Shown here: positions 52,384 to 61,650 of the stretch, piece by piece | Position numbering within the stretch: the first letter of the stretch is position 1 | Layout of the letters: every line of letters starts with the position of its first letter | DNA from: Corynebacterium crudilactis | Lineage (GTDB): Bacteria; Actinomycetota; Actinomycetes; Mycobacteriales; Mycobacteriaceae | Direction of reading: 5' to 3' | DNA length: 64,000 nucleotides | NCBI RefSeq assembly: GCF_001643015.1 | Contig: NZ_CP015622.1 | Span: 2,741,358-2,805,357 of the forward strand | The notes under the pieces: generated by a model | The model's database searches: none | What the model was told of the DNA's origin: nothing | What the model saw: only the letters and a program-made list of their open reading frames with translations | Made by a program: the position numbers and the translations under genes

Positions 52384-55245
52384 CTATATTTTCAACCAAG
52401 CTTTTAGATACGCGACCTTGCTAGCAATCTTTTCTGATTTCCCCTCTAAGAGATCTAGTCCTGGGAGATCTAATTCCCGTGCATCAGCCTGTCCATCTGC
52501 TACTGCTTGAACAACTTCTGGGGCCTGTAACAGGGCAACGTCTAGAAACAATCTGGTTTCCCGAAGTGCCTTTGGTTGCTGACCTACCCATGCTAATAAA
52601 TACCGAGTTGTCGGCCAGGAACGAGAGACCACTCCTTGCGGCCCAGCTGAACTTCCATCATCGTATTGCTGAAAAGCATGGGTGATCCAACGCGCAAACT
52701 GTATAGAATCAGAACCCATCTCAGAGATCACTCCCGCTGCCACCTGAGCAAAAGCCACAGGTTCCACTGAACGCGCAATAGAGGTCAACCGATTCTTAGT
52801 CTCCCAACTATCTGTCAAAATCATTTCGCGCATTTTCGTTTCAAGCCGTTGCCTTGAAATGCTTGTGCGATTCATCCAATCTTCTTGATCGTTATCTTCT
52901 ACAACTGGAATTCCTGGGTTACGCCCTGCCCACCAACCGTGAGCAGCAGGTAAGGGTGGAAAAGATTCCTCAGCCTGATCCTCGGATACTTGAGCCACAA
53001 TCTTCCGGGCGATTTTCACTGCTGCAGCTGAACCACTCCGCTGCGCAATTTTACGGATTCCGGCAATGTCTTTCGCCTCATCAGGAACGCCTTCTTGTGT
53101 AAAGACAGAGGGAGCCAAATCATCCATTACTTCCAGCACACGTTTCAGCCCAGACGCCATTCGAGCATCACCTGCTGAATAATCGACAATATCGCGCAAC
53201 AACAACCACGCCACTGCCAACATATCTTCTTCAAATACCAGGTTGAGCAAAGCCTCAGCGATATTGACCATTCCGGCGATCTGCCCAGATTCAGTTTTTT
53301 CCAAAAGCTGTACATCCACTACCCCAGGAAGCAACAGCCCACGTGCATAGCCCTCGGCTACAGATTCTTCCGCCAGCTGCACATACTCAGAATATTGACT
53401 AGAAAAAGCACTAAACACTGCTGATGCCATAGCCGAGTCCCAAGGTTGTGCCAGATTAGTCGCATACTGAGTATCTGAATGATCCAGCACTTTCGCCCCA
53501 CCAGCTGGGAAATTCCACATGGCCCAATAGCCTTGTGTAGAACCAGGTTCCTCTTCCAGTGCGTGCAAAACCCACTCAGACACACTCAAGGATGCAACAT
53601 CTTCAGATTTCGCTTCCTCAAAAAATACCGCCTGTACCTGGGATAACCTATCCAATTGTTCCTGGCTTGGGCTAGCATGATCCGGATACCAGATATCAAG
53701 CCGAGTCACAGCCAGCCGCACATCTACAAAAATAGCAGCGCGATTTCCATACGATTCAAGCTTTGCGATGAAATCATCCAAGTTGATTACTAAAGACACA
53801 TCCCGAGGGGTGGACAACAACAGTGGAACCTCTTTGATCCGGTACAGCATCTTCCACTCAAAATTTTTGGAAAAATGATAAGTCTCACCCATCTCACCTC
53901 TACCCCACTCTGCAAATGCATTAGCATCCCAACCACTCGATTTCGGCATGCCTGCGCAGATCAAGGCGGCGCTGCCTGCGTCAGATTGCTCCATCCGCTG
54001 AATCAGTGCCAATGCCTGATCAATATGGACATTCGTCCCTGTGGGAACAGATTGTTTGCCCAGTGTTTCAATCAATAACTGAGCATCATCATTCGTATCG
54101 TCTGGTAAAAATGGTTCGATAGTCCACAACTCAGGTGCTTGAGTCCAAGGTATAAGTTCTGCTCCCGAAGCCTCAGAAACTGGAGTAGTCACACCCCAAG
54201 ACTTTTCAAGCTTTACTCGTTCCTTTGCAAACTCATCACGAGGGTCTTGCTCAGCAAGTATCTCCAAGACTTGGGTGCTCAGCACCTTATCAAGCGGAGC
54301 GCGGCGGTTAATCAACCATCCGATTAACTGCTTGCGTGCTTTCTTTGTCGTAGTCTGCATCGCAGCAAACACCACGTGCAGCAACCGCGCATCACCATCA
54401 TCAGCGGGATCTAATAATCGTGGAATCAACTGCTCATAAAAACTACCGCCATCACCAGCGCTCAAAGCAGGCAAAAAACTACGATAATTAACCCGAATCT
54501 CCGACTCGGAAATGTTGAGCTCAGCAATGGTTTCCCATACCCGTCGACGATCCAGTGGCCTAGAAACCACACTCAAATTCTGGATAACTAACGGAATAAC
54601 TACCTCTGCACTTATTATCTCTCTGGCTACCAGGATTTTCGCAGTTCCTACAAACGATTCATTGTCACCCGGCGCAGTACATGCAAGCGTAAATAATTCA
54701 AGCGCACACTTTAAAACAAGCCCTAATTCTTCGGTAGTAGATTCCTCGCTCCTCCAGTTCATATAAGAAGCCCAGATGGCTGCAAAACCAGGCGTGAATT
54801 CTGTGTCTAAATCCAAACGATAACGCAGGTCTAAGGCCAAATACATGCACACCCCGTCACCTGCCTGTTGAATCAACTCGCGGGTTAACGCTGCCGCAAA
54901 ACGATCACCTCGGCGGAACACAAGTGCTAAAAGTTGACCGTAAAAGCTCTCATCAGATCCAAAACGACTGACTTCACTAATCAACCACGCAACCTTTTTC
55001 GTAGGTAAACCTCCATGGATAGCAAGAAAAACTCTCCACTTGCGCTGTTTCCCTAGATAATTACCGTTGACTTTGTATCGAACCCAACCCAGGCTACTGA
55101 TAGCACGCGCTGCTTTTTGGATCCGTTTCTTGGTGTCTGCATCAAGAGCTGGCCACTGATCCAGATCCTCCCCCAGATTCAGTTCGACAAAGATTGCTTC
55201 CAACGCATGAGATTCAAGTTCCCACTGATCAACCATATCCACCAT
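52384..55245 (-). CDS. Large helical protein of unknown function, partner of SWIM gene
   Basis: 953 residues, no signal peptide or membrane segment, built largely of amphipathic helices in the first 400 residues (RKQLIGWLINRRAPLDKVLST and similar), suggestive of HEAT-like repeats. The second half has conserved-looking aromatic segments such as LDIWYPDHASPSQEQLDRL and AAHGWWAGRNPGIPVVED. It resembles large actinobacterial proteins I have seen described as DUF6493-type, which often neighbour SWIM-domain genes; that identification is from memory and uncertain. Divergent from the SWIM gene with a 69-bp shared promoter. Confidence 0.6.
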   Translation of the reverse strand: MVDMVDQWELESHALEAIFVELNLGEDLDQWPALDADTKKRIQKAARAISSLGWVRYKVNGNYLGKQRKWRVFLAIHGGLPTKKVAWLISEVSRFGSDESFYGQLLALVFRRGDRFAAALTRELIQQAGDGVCMYLALDLRYRLDLDTEFTPGFAAIWASYMNWRSEESTTEELGLVLKCALELFTLACTAPGDNESFVGTAKILVAREIISAEVVIPLVIQNLSVVSRPLDRRRVWETIAELNISESEIRVNYRSFLPALSAGDGGSFYEQLIPRLLDPADDGDARLLHVVFAAMQTTTKKARKQLIGWLINRRAPLDKVLSTQVLEILAEQDPRDEFAKERVKLEKSWGVTTPVSEASGAELIPWTQAPELWTIEPFLPDDTNDDAQLLIETLGKQSVPTGTNVHIDQALALIQRMEQSDAGSAALICAGMPKSSGWDANAFAEWGRGEMGETYHFSKNFEWKMLYRIKEVPLLLSTPRDVSLVINLDDFIAKLESYGNRAAIFVDVRLAVTRLDIWYPDHASPSQEQLDRLSQVQAVFFEEAKSEDVASLSVSEWVLHALEEEPGSTQGYWAMWNFPAGGAKVLDHSDTQYATNLAQPWDSAMASAVFSAFSSQYSEYVQLAEESVAEGYARGLLLPGVVDVQLLEKTESGQIAGMVNIAEALLNLVFEEDMLAVAWLLLRDIVDYSAGDARMASGLKRVLEVMDDLAPSVFTQEGVPDEAKDIAGIRKIAQRSGSAAAVKIARKIVAQVSEDQAEESFPPLPAAHGWWAGRNPGIPVVEDNDQEDWMNRTSISRQRLETKMREMILTDSWETKNRLTSIARSVEPVAFAQVAAGVISEMGSDSIQFARWITHAFQQYDDGSSAGPQGVVSRSWPTTRYLLAWVGQQPKALRETRLFLDVALLQAPEVVQAVADGQADARELDLPGLDLLEGKSEKIASKVAYLKAWLKI

Positions 55246-55314
55246 CCGAGCAGCGTGTCCTACTTATCTTGTTAGTCAGATAATAAGCGCTTCTTCGCAG
55301 TATGGTGTGACTCT

Positions 55315-56670
55315 ATGGATGCACGATCATTTTCTGGAACAACATCCCTCTTAGACAACCAGTGGGATTTCGCGTTAGCACCAGCTCTCACCCCAGATGG
55401 CATAGATCCCAATCCAGAATTCTTCCGGGGCATCGTTGTACACCCGTTGATCCTGGCAGAAGGACTATCCACTCTTGGCCTTCTATCAACTTTCAGATAC
55501 GACCGACCGGTTCCTGACTTTCTTGCAGTTGGCTACGATCCCATCCTCACTGCCAATGGAGATCGACTTCGAATCGAATCTTTCTCCGCATGCAACGGTG
55601 TGCTCGCCCGGCTGGATTTACTTGCTGAAAGTTTCGAATCGGGCCAGATTGGGCACGGCACAACGAATGTGGATGTCACTCCACTCTCGCAGCAAGCTTT
55701 AGGACGAATTCGTGCCAATGATTTGGTGCATCTATCTGTTGGACGCGACCAGATACGCGTTGCTTCTACCACTGAACATATCGAAGAGCGCAAAGTTGAG
55801 ATGCCGAGCCGATGGATCCGCGGATTAGGCAATGCAAGTGAACTCCAAGAACCCCTGGAATTACTGGTAGACGTCTCGGCATCACTTGCTCGTAAATTTC
55901 TCGCATCGGTGCCTAATCCTTCAGCTGCCGAAAAATCTGGATTTCTTAGCCTTAGCCGTGGCGAACTTAGAATAGGGCGCCGAGCAACTCCCGGCAGTGT
56001 CGCGGTATCCCATATCGCTAGGTTAAGTACTGCAAAAGTATTCCTTGCCGACATTCAACGACTCCGAATTTATGGACCAGCTCTACCTGATTCTGGATCA
56101 GCTGTTGTCTTTGAATTCTTACTCCCGGATGCTCGCCTGAGCTATACGCTCACGCCTCACCACCTTCGTGGTTTTTCTGGTGAAGGTGCCCTGCTGGAGT
56201 CATTATCAGGAGCAGAGGTTGAAGATGATGCGGATCTTATTTCTGCAGTGCTGGCTTTTGAAGCCCGTGTAGAAATTGATCATTTGGCGAGAGAAACTGC
56301 GTTGAGCACCGAGCGTGTCCGAAATGGGTTGTCTGTGTTGCAATCCAATGGGCGAATCGGATGGGATTTATATGAGCAGGCTTTCTTCCACCGAGAATTG
56401 CCCATGGATTCCACACGGGTAGAAAAAGATAACCCCCGCTTAGTCGCTGCTCAAAAATTGGTTGATACACACAGCATCGACGCTGTAAAAGACCACCGTG
56501 GCCACTTCCGGGTGAAAAGCGGAAAGAATGTGTATCTGGTGATTCTTCAGGAAAATTCTGCCTTGTGCAGCTGTCCTTGGTACTCCCGACACAGCGGAAA
56601 CCGTGGGTCGTGCAAGCATGTCCTCGCGGTTCGTATTCAGACGGGACATCTTTCCACAAATACGCCGTGA
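55315..56670 (+). CDS. SWIM zinc-finger protein
   Basis: 451 residues. The C-terminal SWIM motif CxCx(n)CxH is explicit: CSC...CKHVLAV near residue 425. The rest is mainly beta-rich, with a likely winged-helix-like segment around LARETALSTERVRNGLSVLQ near residue 330. SWIM domains bind DNA or proteins. TATGGT eight bases before the ATG with no ribosome site suggests a leaderless start. Probably works with the divergent 953-residue protein. Confidence 0.8.
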   Translation: MDARSFSGTTSLLDNQWDFALAPALTPDGIDPNPEFFRGIVVHPLILAEGLSTLGLLSTFRYDRPVPDFLAVGYDPILTANGDRLRIESFSACNGVLARLDLLAESFESGQIGHGTTNVDVTPLSQQALGRIRANDLVHLSVGRDQIRVASTTEHIEERKVEMPSRWIRGLGNASELQEPLELLVDVSASLARKFLASVPNPSAAEKSGFLSLSRGELRIGRRATPGSVAVSHIARLSTAKVFLADIQRLRIYGPALPDSGSAVVFEFLLPDARLSYTLTPHHLRGFSGEGALLESLSGAEVEDDADLISAVLAFEARVEIDHLARETALSTERVRNGLSVLQSNGRIGWDLYEQAFFHRELPMDSTRVEKDNPRLVAAQKLVDTHSIDAVKDHRGHFRVKSGKNVYLVILQENSALCSCPWYSRHSGNRGSCKHVLAVRIQTGHLSTNTP

Positions 56671-56769
56671 CGCGATTAAACCGCATCATACATAGCCTGA
56701 ATTTCGCATCAGCAAGCATGTCTCCACCAACACGTCCCTATCCTCTAATACGAATTAATCAGAAAAGTA

Positions 56770-56785
56770 TAGACCACTTAGTCTA
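56770..56785. promoter_or_regulatory. McbR-type operator (perfect)
   Basis: TAGAC-CACTTA-GTCTA, exact consensus, about 375 bp upstream of the TauD-type gene. Confidence 0.8.
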
Positions 56786-57069
56786 ATCAGTATAGAAAAA
56801 TGAATATATTGCTAATGAAAAGGCAATTTAATCATGAATTTAAAATTAATCTCCTTTTGAAAAGGAGATTTCAAGGAATGTACATTCCGCATGGCTTCCA
56901 CCAGATTTTTCCAAAGAGAAAAGTTAAATTCTAACCTTAGTCAAATCTACCTGGTAATATGTGCGGAATTTTTAAATATTTCAACCACGACAGGCTTTCA
57001 TTCATTCAGGGTGGAACTAATAGTTGAACATCATTGATTCACATACTTTACTGGTTTTCACGGCCATAG

Positions 57070-57085
57070 AAGACCAAGCAGTCTA
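57070..57085. promoter_or_regulatory. McbR-type operator (one mismatch) before the TauD-type gene
   Basis: AAGAC-CAAGCA-GTCTA, 74 bp upstream of the start codon; the right half is exact. Confidence 0.72.
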
Positions 57086-57158
57086 CAACTGATTGTGCCA
57101 CGTCTTTTCAGTCTCAAGTGGCCAGACCTCAAAACTTTTAAACCAGGAGATTCAAAGC

Positions 57159-58124
57159 ATGACTACCGTAAGTTCCAATCCCGTCGATACCCTTAGCATC
57201 ACAACAACTCGACTCAGCCAGAACATCGGAGCGCTGATCGAAGGCATTCATATTTCAGGTGAGATCACCGACGCCGAAGTTGAATACATTCGCACTACAC
57301 TAGCTACCCACAAAGTTGTTGCTTTCCGCAACCAACACCACGTAGATGACGAGGTTCAGCATGCCTTTGCGCAACGTTTGGGCATTCCAACGCTTGCACA
57401 CCCGACCGTAACTTCACGCGGCAAAGACCACTTATCTATTGAAGGTGCAGCTAATTCCTGGCACACCGATGTCTCATTCGTAGACCGCATCCCCAAGGCT
57501 TCTATTCTACGATCTCCAATTATTCCGTCCTATGGTGGCGCCACTCAATGGGCAAATACTGTAGCTGCCTATAACAAGCTGCCTGAACCATTGCGCATCT
57601 TTGTCGATAATCTTTGGGCTGTCCATTCAAATGAATTCGACTATGTCTCCTCCGGTGTCGAACGCAGCGATCGCCAAAAGGCCTATCATGAAGAATTTGT
57701 CAGCACCTATTACGAAACAGAACACCCCGTCGTACACCTCCACCCGGAGACAGGCGAGCGTTCTCTTCTACTCGGCCACTTCGTCAGAAATTTTGTTGGC
57801 CTTCGCCCCAATGAATCTGCAGATATTTTCCGCATTCTACAAGAACGCATTCTAAAGCCAGACAATACTTTCCGCTGGCAGTGGTCCGAAGGTGATTTGG
57901 TTATCTGGGATAACCACGCAACCCAGCACTACGGTTTCGCAGACTTTGGTGATCAAAAGCGCGTGGTTCGTCGAGTTACTCTCGCTGGAGCTGTTCCCAC
58001 TTCAATCAATGGTGAAAAATCCCGCAGTCTCCTTGGAGACGCTTCCCATTACTCCCCAATTGATAATCCGCGCCCAATCCAAAACTTCGAGGGTGACATC
58101 GCTGCACGTCCAGCAGGCATCTAG
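57159..58124 (+). CDS. TauD/TfdA-type 2-oxoglutarate-dependent dioxygenase
   Basis: 321 residues from the ATG at 57159, with AGGAG upstream; a longer frame to 57093 is unneeded. The iron ligands are visible as NSWHTDVSF (His-x-Asp, near residue 107) and the distal NHATQHYGF histidine, with the 2-oxoglutarate Arg in KRVVRRVTL. Members split taurine, alkylsulfates or other sulfonates to sulfite, or act on non-sulfur compounds. McbR-type operators upstream argue for a sulfur role. Followed by a hairpin and then transporter genes. Confidence 0.85.
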   Translation: MTTVSSNPVDTLSITTTRLSQNIGALIEGIHISGEITDAEVEYIRTTLATHKVVAFRNQHHVDDEVQHAFAQRLGIPTLAHPTVTSRGKDHLSIEGAANSWHTDVSFVDRIPKASILRSPIIPSYGGATQWANTVAAYNKLPEPLRIFVDNLWAVHSNEFDYVSSGVERSDRQKAYHEEFVSTYYETEHPVVHLHPETGERSLLLGHFVRNFVGLRPNESADIFRILQERILKPDNTFRWQWSEGDLVIWDNHATQHYGFADFGDQKRVVRRVTLAGAVPTSINGEKSRSLLGDASHYSPIDNPRPIQNFEGDIAARPAGI

Positions 58125-58140
58125 CACCTCTTTTTAGCTC

Positions 58141-58176
58141 CAGCCCGCGTTTCCTATCTATGGAAAACGCGGGCTG
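58141..58176. terminator. Hairpin after the TauD-type gene
   Basis: CAGCCCGCGTTT (58141-58152) pairs with AAACGCGGGCTG (58165-58176), 12 bp, followed by TATTCAT. Preceded by a T5 run. A moderate terminator that would partly separate the dioxygenase from the transporter. Confidence 0.72.
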
Positions 58177-58220
58177 TATTCATAGCCACATAACCCTTGT
58201 CTGCGAAAGCGATACGACCT

Positions 58221-59795
58221 GTGATCCCAACAAAAAAGAATCGTCCATTACTACCTACCGCCCTAAAAATTAAGACAATGGGAGTGCTAGCTGCAGTGCT
58301 TTCAGTAATTTTCCTCACGTCCTGCACTTCAGCTGTCGGGCTCCAAACAACAGCGGTAAACGGAGAACCCATCCAAGGAGGAATCGTTCATATCGGCACA
58401 GATCTAGATCTAAATCCAGCGACTTTCTACACCGGTCAAATCACCCATACAGGTTTAGTGTATGACACTCTAACTCGCTACAATCCAGACAGCCTTGAGC
58501 CGCAGCCCTCCCTTGCAAAAGCATGGGAACTTTCTCCAGATGGGCGCACCATTTCTTTAGATCTTCGCGATGACGTCACTTTCCATAGCAGACGCCCCTT
58601 AACATCAGAAGATATTAAATTTAGCCTGGTCAATTACTCTGATCCGAAAAACTCAGGGCAGCTAGCCCGTGTTGCACAAGCAATCACCAGCTACGACACA
58701 TCAGACACTCATCGCATCAAGCTGCACCTAGATGAGCCAATAAACAACCTTTTCGACCTCTTTGACATCGTGCCGATCATCGACCATGAAACTGCGGATC
58801 AGCTAAAAACCGGTGAGCAGTATAACGGAACAGGACCTTTCCGATTCATCGAATGGCTTCCAGGATCGCATGCCAAATATGAAGCCAATAAGTCTTATTG
58901 GGGCGGCTCACCAAATATCGATGGTGTTGAAGTAATGATTGTTCCAGATAAAAAAACTCAGTTCGCTCAATTACGATCAGGACAAGTTGATATCACTGCC
59001 GCGCAACCACGAGACGCCGAAGCTTTGGCAGACCATACAGCATTTCGTACGGTTACATTAGAAGGCACATCTAACATCACGTACCTAGGGGTCAACGTGG
59101 CTGCAGCCGGACTCGATGATCCTCGAGTCCGCCAAGCTATCTCCTTAGCTGTCGACAGAGATCGCATTCTCAATGAGGTCTACCGTGGTCGTGGACAGTC
59201 AGCTACTTTGCCTTGGCCTCAATATTCTCCCGCTTTTGACGCCAGTACTCAAAATCCATCCAGGGATGTTGCACGCGCACGAGAACTCATTGCAGAGGTA
59301 GGTTCTCTACCCGAATTCCCCATTTCAGTGCCCTCCAATTCACCGACACTTCAGACAGCTGTAGAAATAATCTCTTCTGATTTAGCAGAGATTGGAATCC
59401 AAACGAAGATAGTACCCACGGAGGGCACCACTATGACTTCTCAACTTATCAACGGTGCTTACCCTGGACTCTGGGTCTATAGTCATACTTTTTCTCAGTA
59501 CAACCCTTCCACTTTGGTGACAGCAGCTTTTCCGTTCAATTCCGCGAAAAATAGTTCAAACTTTCTTGATGCGAAATATTCCTCAGATGTCACTCAGGCA
59601 TGGAGAATCCCTGACCCCAACAGCTCCGAAGCCATTGAAGCGTACAAGGCGCTTAATCAAGATCTTTTGGACCACAATTTCGTCATTGAGCTCACTATCT
59701 TAAATTCCGAACTCATTACCGCAGGAAATTTGCAAGGTATCCAATGGGACAAACGTGGTCTTTATGATCTCTCTAAAGCGTATTTCACCCAGTAA
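58221..59795 (+). CDS. Peptide-type ABC transporter binding lipoprotein, copy 1
   Basis: About 524 residues from a GTG at 58221, chosen by comparison with copy 2; a TTG at 58197 would add eight residues. Signal peptide ending in FLTSC makes it a lipoprotein. Family 5 (OppA/DppA-type) features: LVYDTLTRY near the N-terminus, PSLAKAWELSPDGRTISLDLRDDVTFH, and VRQAISLAVDRDRIL. Strongly similar over its whole length to the next gene, so they arose by duplication; the signature TSAVG-QTTA is shared. Substrate unknown; a sulfur compound is inferred from the operators. Confidence 0.85.
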   Translation: MIPTKKNRPLLPTALKIKTMGVLAAVLSVIFLTSCTSAVGLQTTAVNGEPIQGGIVHIGTDLDLNPATFYTGQITHTGLVYDTLTRYNPDSLEPQPSLAKAWELSPDGRTISLDLRDDVTFHSRRPLTSEDIKFSLVNYSDPKNSGQLARVAQAITSYDTSDTHRIKLHLDEPINNLFDLFDIVPIIDHETADQLKTGEQYNGTGPFRFIEWLPGSHAKYEANKSYWGGSPNIDGVEVMIVPDKKTQFAQLRSGQVDITAAQPRDAEALADHTAFRTVTLEGTSNITYLGVNVAAAGLDDPRVRQAISLAVDRDRILNEVYRGRGQSATLPWPQYSPAFDASTQNPSRDVARARELIAEVGSLPEFPISVPSNSPTLQTAVEIISSDLAEIGIQTKIVPTEGTTMTSQLINGAYPGLWVYSHTFSQYNPSTLVTAAFPFNSAKNSSNFLDAKYSSDVTQAWRIPDPNSSEAIEAYKALNQDLLDHNFVIELTILNSELITAGNLQGIQWDKRGLYDLSKAYFTQ

Positions 59796-60030
59796 CCAAA
59801 CACATAGACAGACCAATCTGTCTATTCTAAAATTCCACCACCATCCCGCTGGGAATTACATAAAAGTGCAGTACATTTCAGATGTATCCCATAAAAACAT
59901 TGAGACTAACAACTTTTCACACCACTTTCATTCAGCATGAATGAAAGTTTAGTGAAAAAACTAGACAGCATGGTTCACTTCTTAGGTCGGCATCTTTACA
60001 CTACAAACGCCGCCCACAGAAAGGATCACT
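59796..60030. promoter_or_regulatory. Spacer between binding-protein copies
   Basis: 235 bp, AT-rich, with an McbR-type operator near the left end. Such a gap suggests that copy 2 and the permeases have their own promoter. A good ribosome site (AAAGGA) precedes copy 2. Confidence 0.5.
59809..59824. promoter_or_regulatory. McbR-type operator (one mismatch) before binding-protein copy 2
   Basis: CAGAC-CAATCT-GTCTA; a flanking TAGA gives an extended TAGACAGACC...GTCTA arrangement, as seen at 3576-3595. Confidence 0.72.
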
Positions 60031-61620
60031 GTGACCAGGACTCTCCGCCCTCACAAGACTCGGTATTCAAAACCGAAAGCAATCATGCTGAAGTGTTCAG
60101 CTTTGATCATGTCGGCTTGTTTATTGAGCGCTTGCACCTCTGCTGTTGGTCAGCAGACAACGGCGGCAAATGGAGAGCCTGTGGCAGGAGGTACAGTTCG
60201 TATTGGCACAACATCGGATTTAACACCTGCTCTAGTTTTTTCAGGAACAAAGGCTTCCGAACAGACTCTGACTGGTCTTGTCTACGACACCTTGGTCTCT
60301 TACCCTGCAGATTCCCTTGATCCGCAACCGAGACTTGCGGAAAATTGGGAGGTTTCCCCGGACGGGTTAACTCTCACCCTTGAACTACGAAAAAATGTCA
60401 CTTTCCACGACGGACGCCCGTTTACATCAAAAGATGTGGAGTTTAGCCTGCAGACGTACTCTGATCCTGCCTATGCAGGTCAGCTTGCACGCGTTGCTCA
60501 GCTCATCACCAAATACGATACTTCTGACCCACATCGTATAGTCCTCGAGCTCGAAGACCGTGCCAATAATATTTTCGACCTTTTCTCTATCGTTCCGATC
60601 ATTGATAAAAATTCCTTTGATCAGTGGGTCAACGGTGAAGAGTACATCGGAACTGGAGCATTTGAATTCGTCGTATGGTATCCAGGATCGCGGATAGAAT
60701 TCGAAGCAAATAAAGAGTACTGGGACGGAGCTCCTGCAGTTAATGGCGCAGAACTTCTTGTCATTCCAGACCAACAAACTCAGTTTTCACAATTGCGTTC
60801 TGGCCAACTAGATCTTCTTGCAGATGCACTTCCAAGAGATATTAAGGCTGTAGAAGACAGTCCCACATTCAATGTTGTGACAACTCAGGGCACCGGCTCC
60901 ATGGTATACGCCGGCGCGAACGTAACTGCACCTGGATTGGAAGATCCTCGAGTTCGGCAGGCTATCAGTCTTGCAGTCGATAGAGATCGAATCGTTAAAG
61001 AGGTTTATCAAGACCGTGCAAGGGCTACTTCATTGCCTTGGCCAGAATATTCCCCTGCTTATGAACCAAGCGCTGATGCACCTCAACGTGATGTAGCTTT
61101 AGCCAAAAAACTCATAGATCAGGTAGGAAGTATTCCGACGATCACCATCTCCTACGGTTCTAACTCACTTGAGCATCAAGACATTGCCCAAATTATCTCA
61201 GCCAATCTGGCGGAATTAGGCATTGAAACCAAATTAGAGCCTGTCGAATACACCACTATGATCTCCCAATTACGCAATGGTTCTTTCCCTGGATTGTGGG
61301 TGTTGGGACATGGTTTCGCTCAATATAATCCAGCCACATTGGTCACTAGCGCGTTTCCTTTTAACTCCATAAAGAACAGTTCAAATTTTTCACATGATGC
61401 ATACGCTGCCGATGTTCAACGATCCTGGCGCACAACTGATCCAAACAGTACCTCTGCACTCGATGCCTACAAGGATCTCAATAAGCATTTACTAGAACAG
61501 TCGTTTGTCATTGAGCTTGCTTCGCCTGATTCGGAATTCATCACCTCCGGAAATCTTCATGGCATCGGATGGTCCAAACGCGGGGAGCTCGACCTTTCCG
61601 ACGTTTATTTCACTCAATGA
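60031..61620 (+). CDS. Peptide-type ABC transporter binding lipoprotein, copy 2
   Basis: 529 residues from a GTG with AAAGGA six bases upstream. Lipobox LLSAC. Same plan as copy 1: LTGLVYDTLVSYPADSLDPQ, NVTFHDGRPFTSKDVEFSLQ, VRQAISLAVDRDRIV and the late SFPGLWVLGHGFAQYNPATL. Presents substrate to the two permeases that follow. Divergence from copy 1 is concentrated at the N-terminus and scattered surface positions, so the two may bind related but different compounds. Confidence 0.87.
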   Translation: MTRTLRPHKTRYSKPKAIMLKCSALIMSACLLSACTSAVGQQTTAANGEPVAGGTVRIGTTSDLTPALVFSGTKASEQTLTGLVYDTLVSYPADSLDPQPRLAENWEVSPDGLTLTLELRKNVTFHDGRPFTSKDVEFSLQTYSDPAYAGQLARVAQLITKYDTSDPHRIVLELEDRANNIFDLFSIVPIIDKNSFDQWVNGEEYIGTGAFEFVVWYPGSRIEFEANKEYWDGAPAVNGAELLVIPDQQTQFSQLRSGQLDLLADALPRDIKAVEDSPTFNVVTTQGTGSMVYAGANVTAPGLEDPRVRQAISLAVDRDRIVKEVYQDRARATSLPWPEYSPAYEPSADAPQRDVALAKKLIDQVGSIPTITISYGSNSLEHQDIAQIISANLAELGIETKLEPVEYTTMISQLRNGSFPGLWVLGHGFAQYNPATLVTSAFPFNSIKNSSNFSHDAYAADVQRSWRTTDPNSTSALDAYKDLNKHLLEQSFVIELASPDSEFITSGNLHGIGWSKRGELDLSDVYFTQ

Positions 61621-61650
61621 TCAACTCACCACACTTACTAGGAATAAATC

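Larger units (their letters stand above)
56671..57158. promoter_or_regulatory. Long control region before the TauD-type gene
   Basis: 488 bp, AT-rich, no gene I trust. It carries two McbR-type operators listed separately, and many A/T tracts. The promoter is expected near the second operator, about 75-90 bp from the start codon. Confidence 0.6.
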
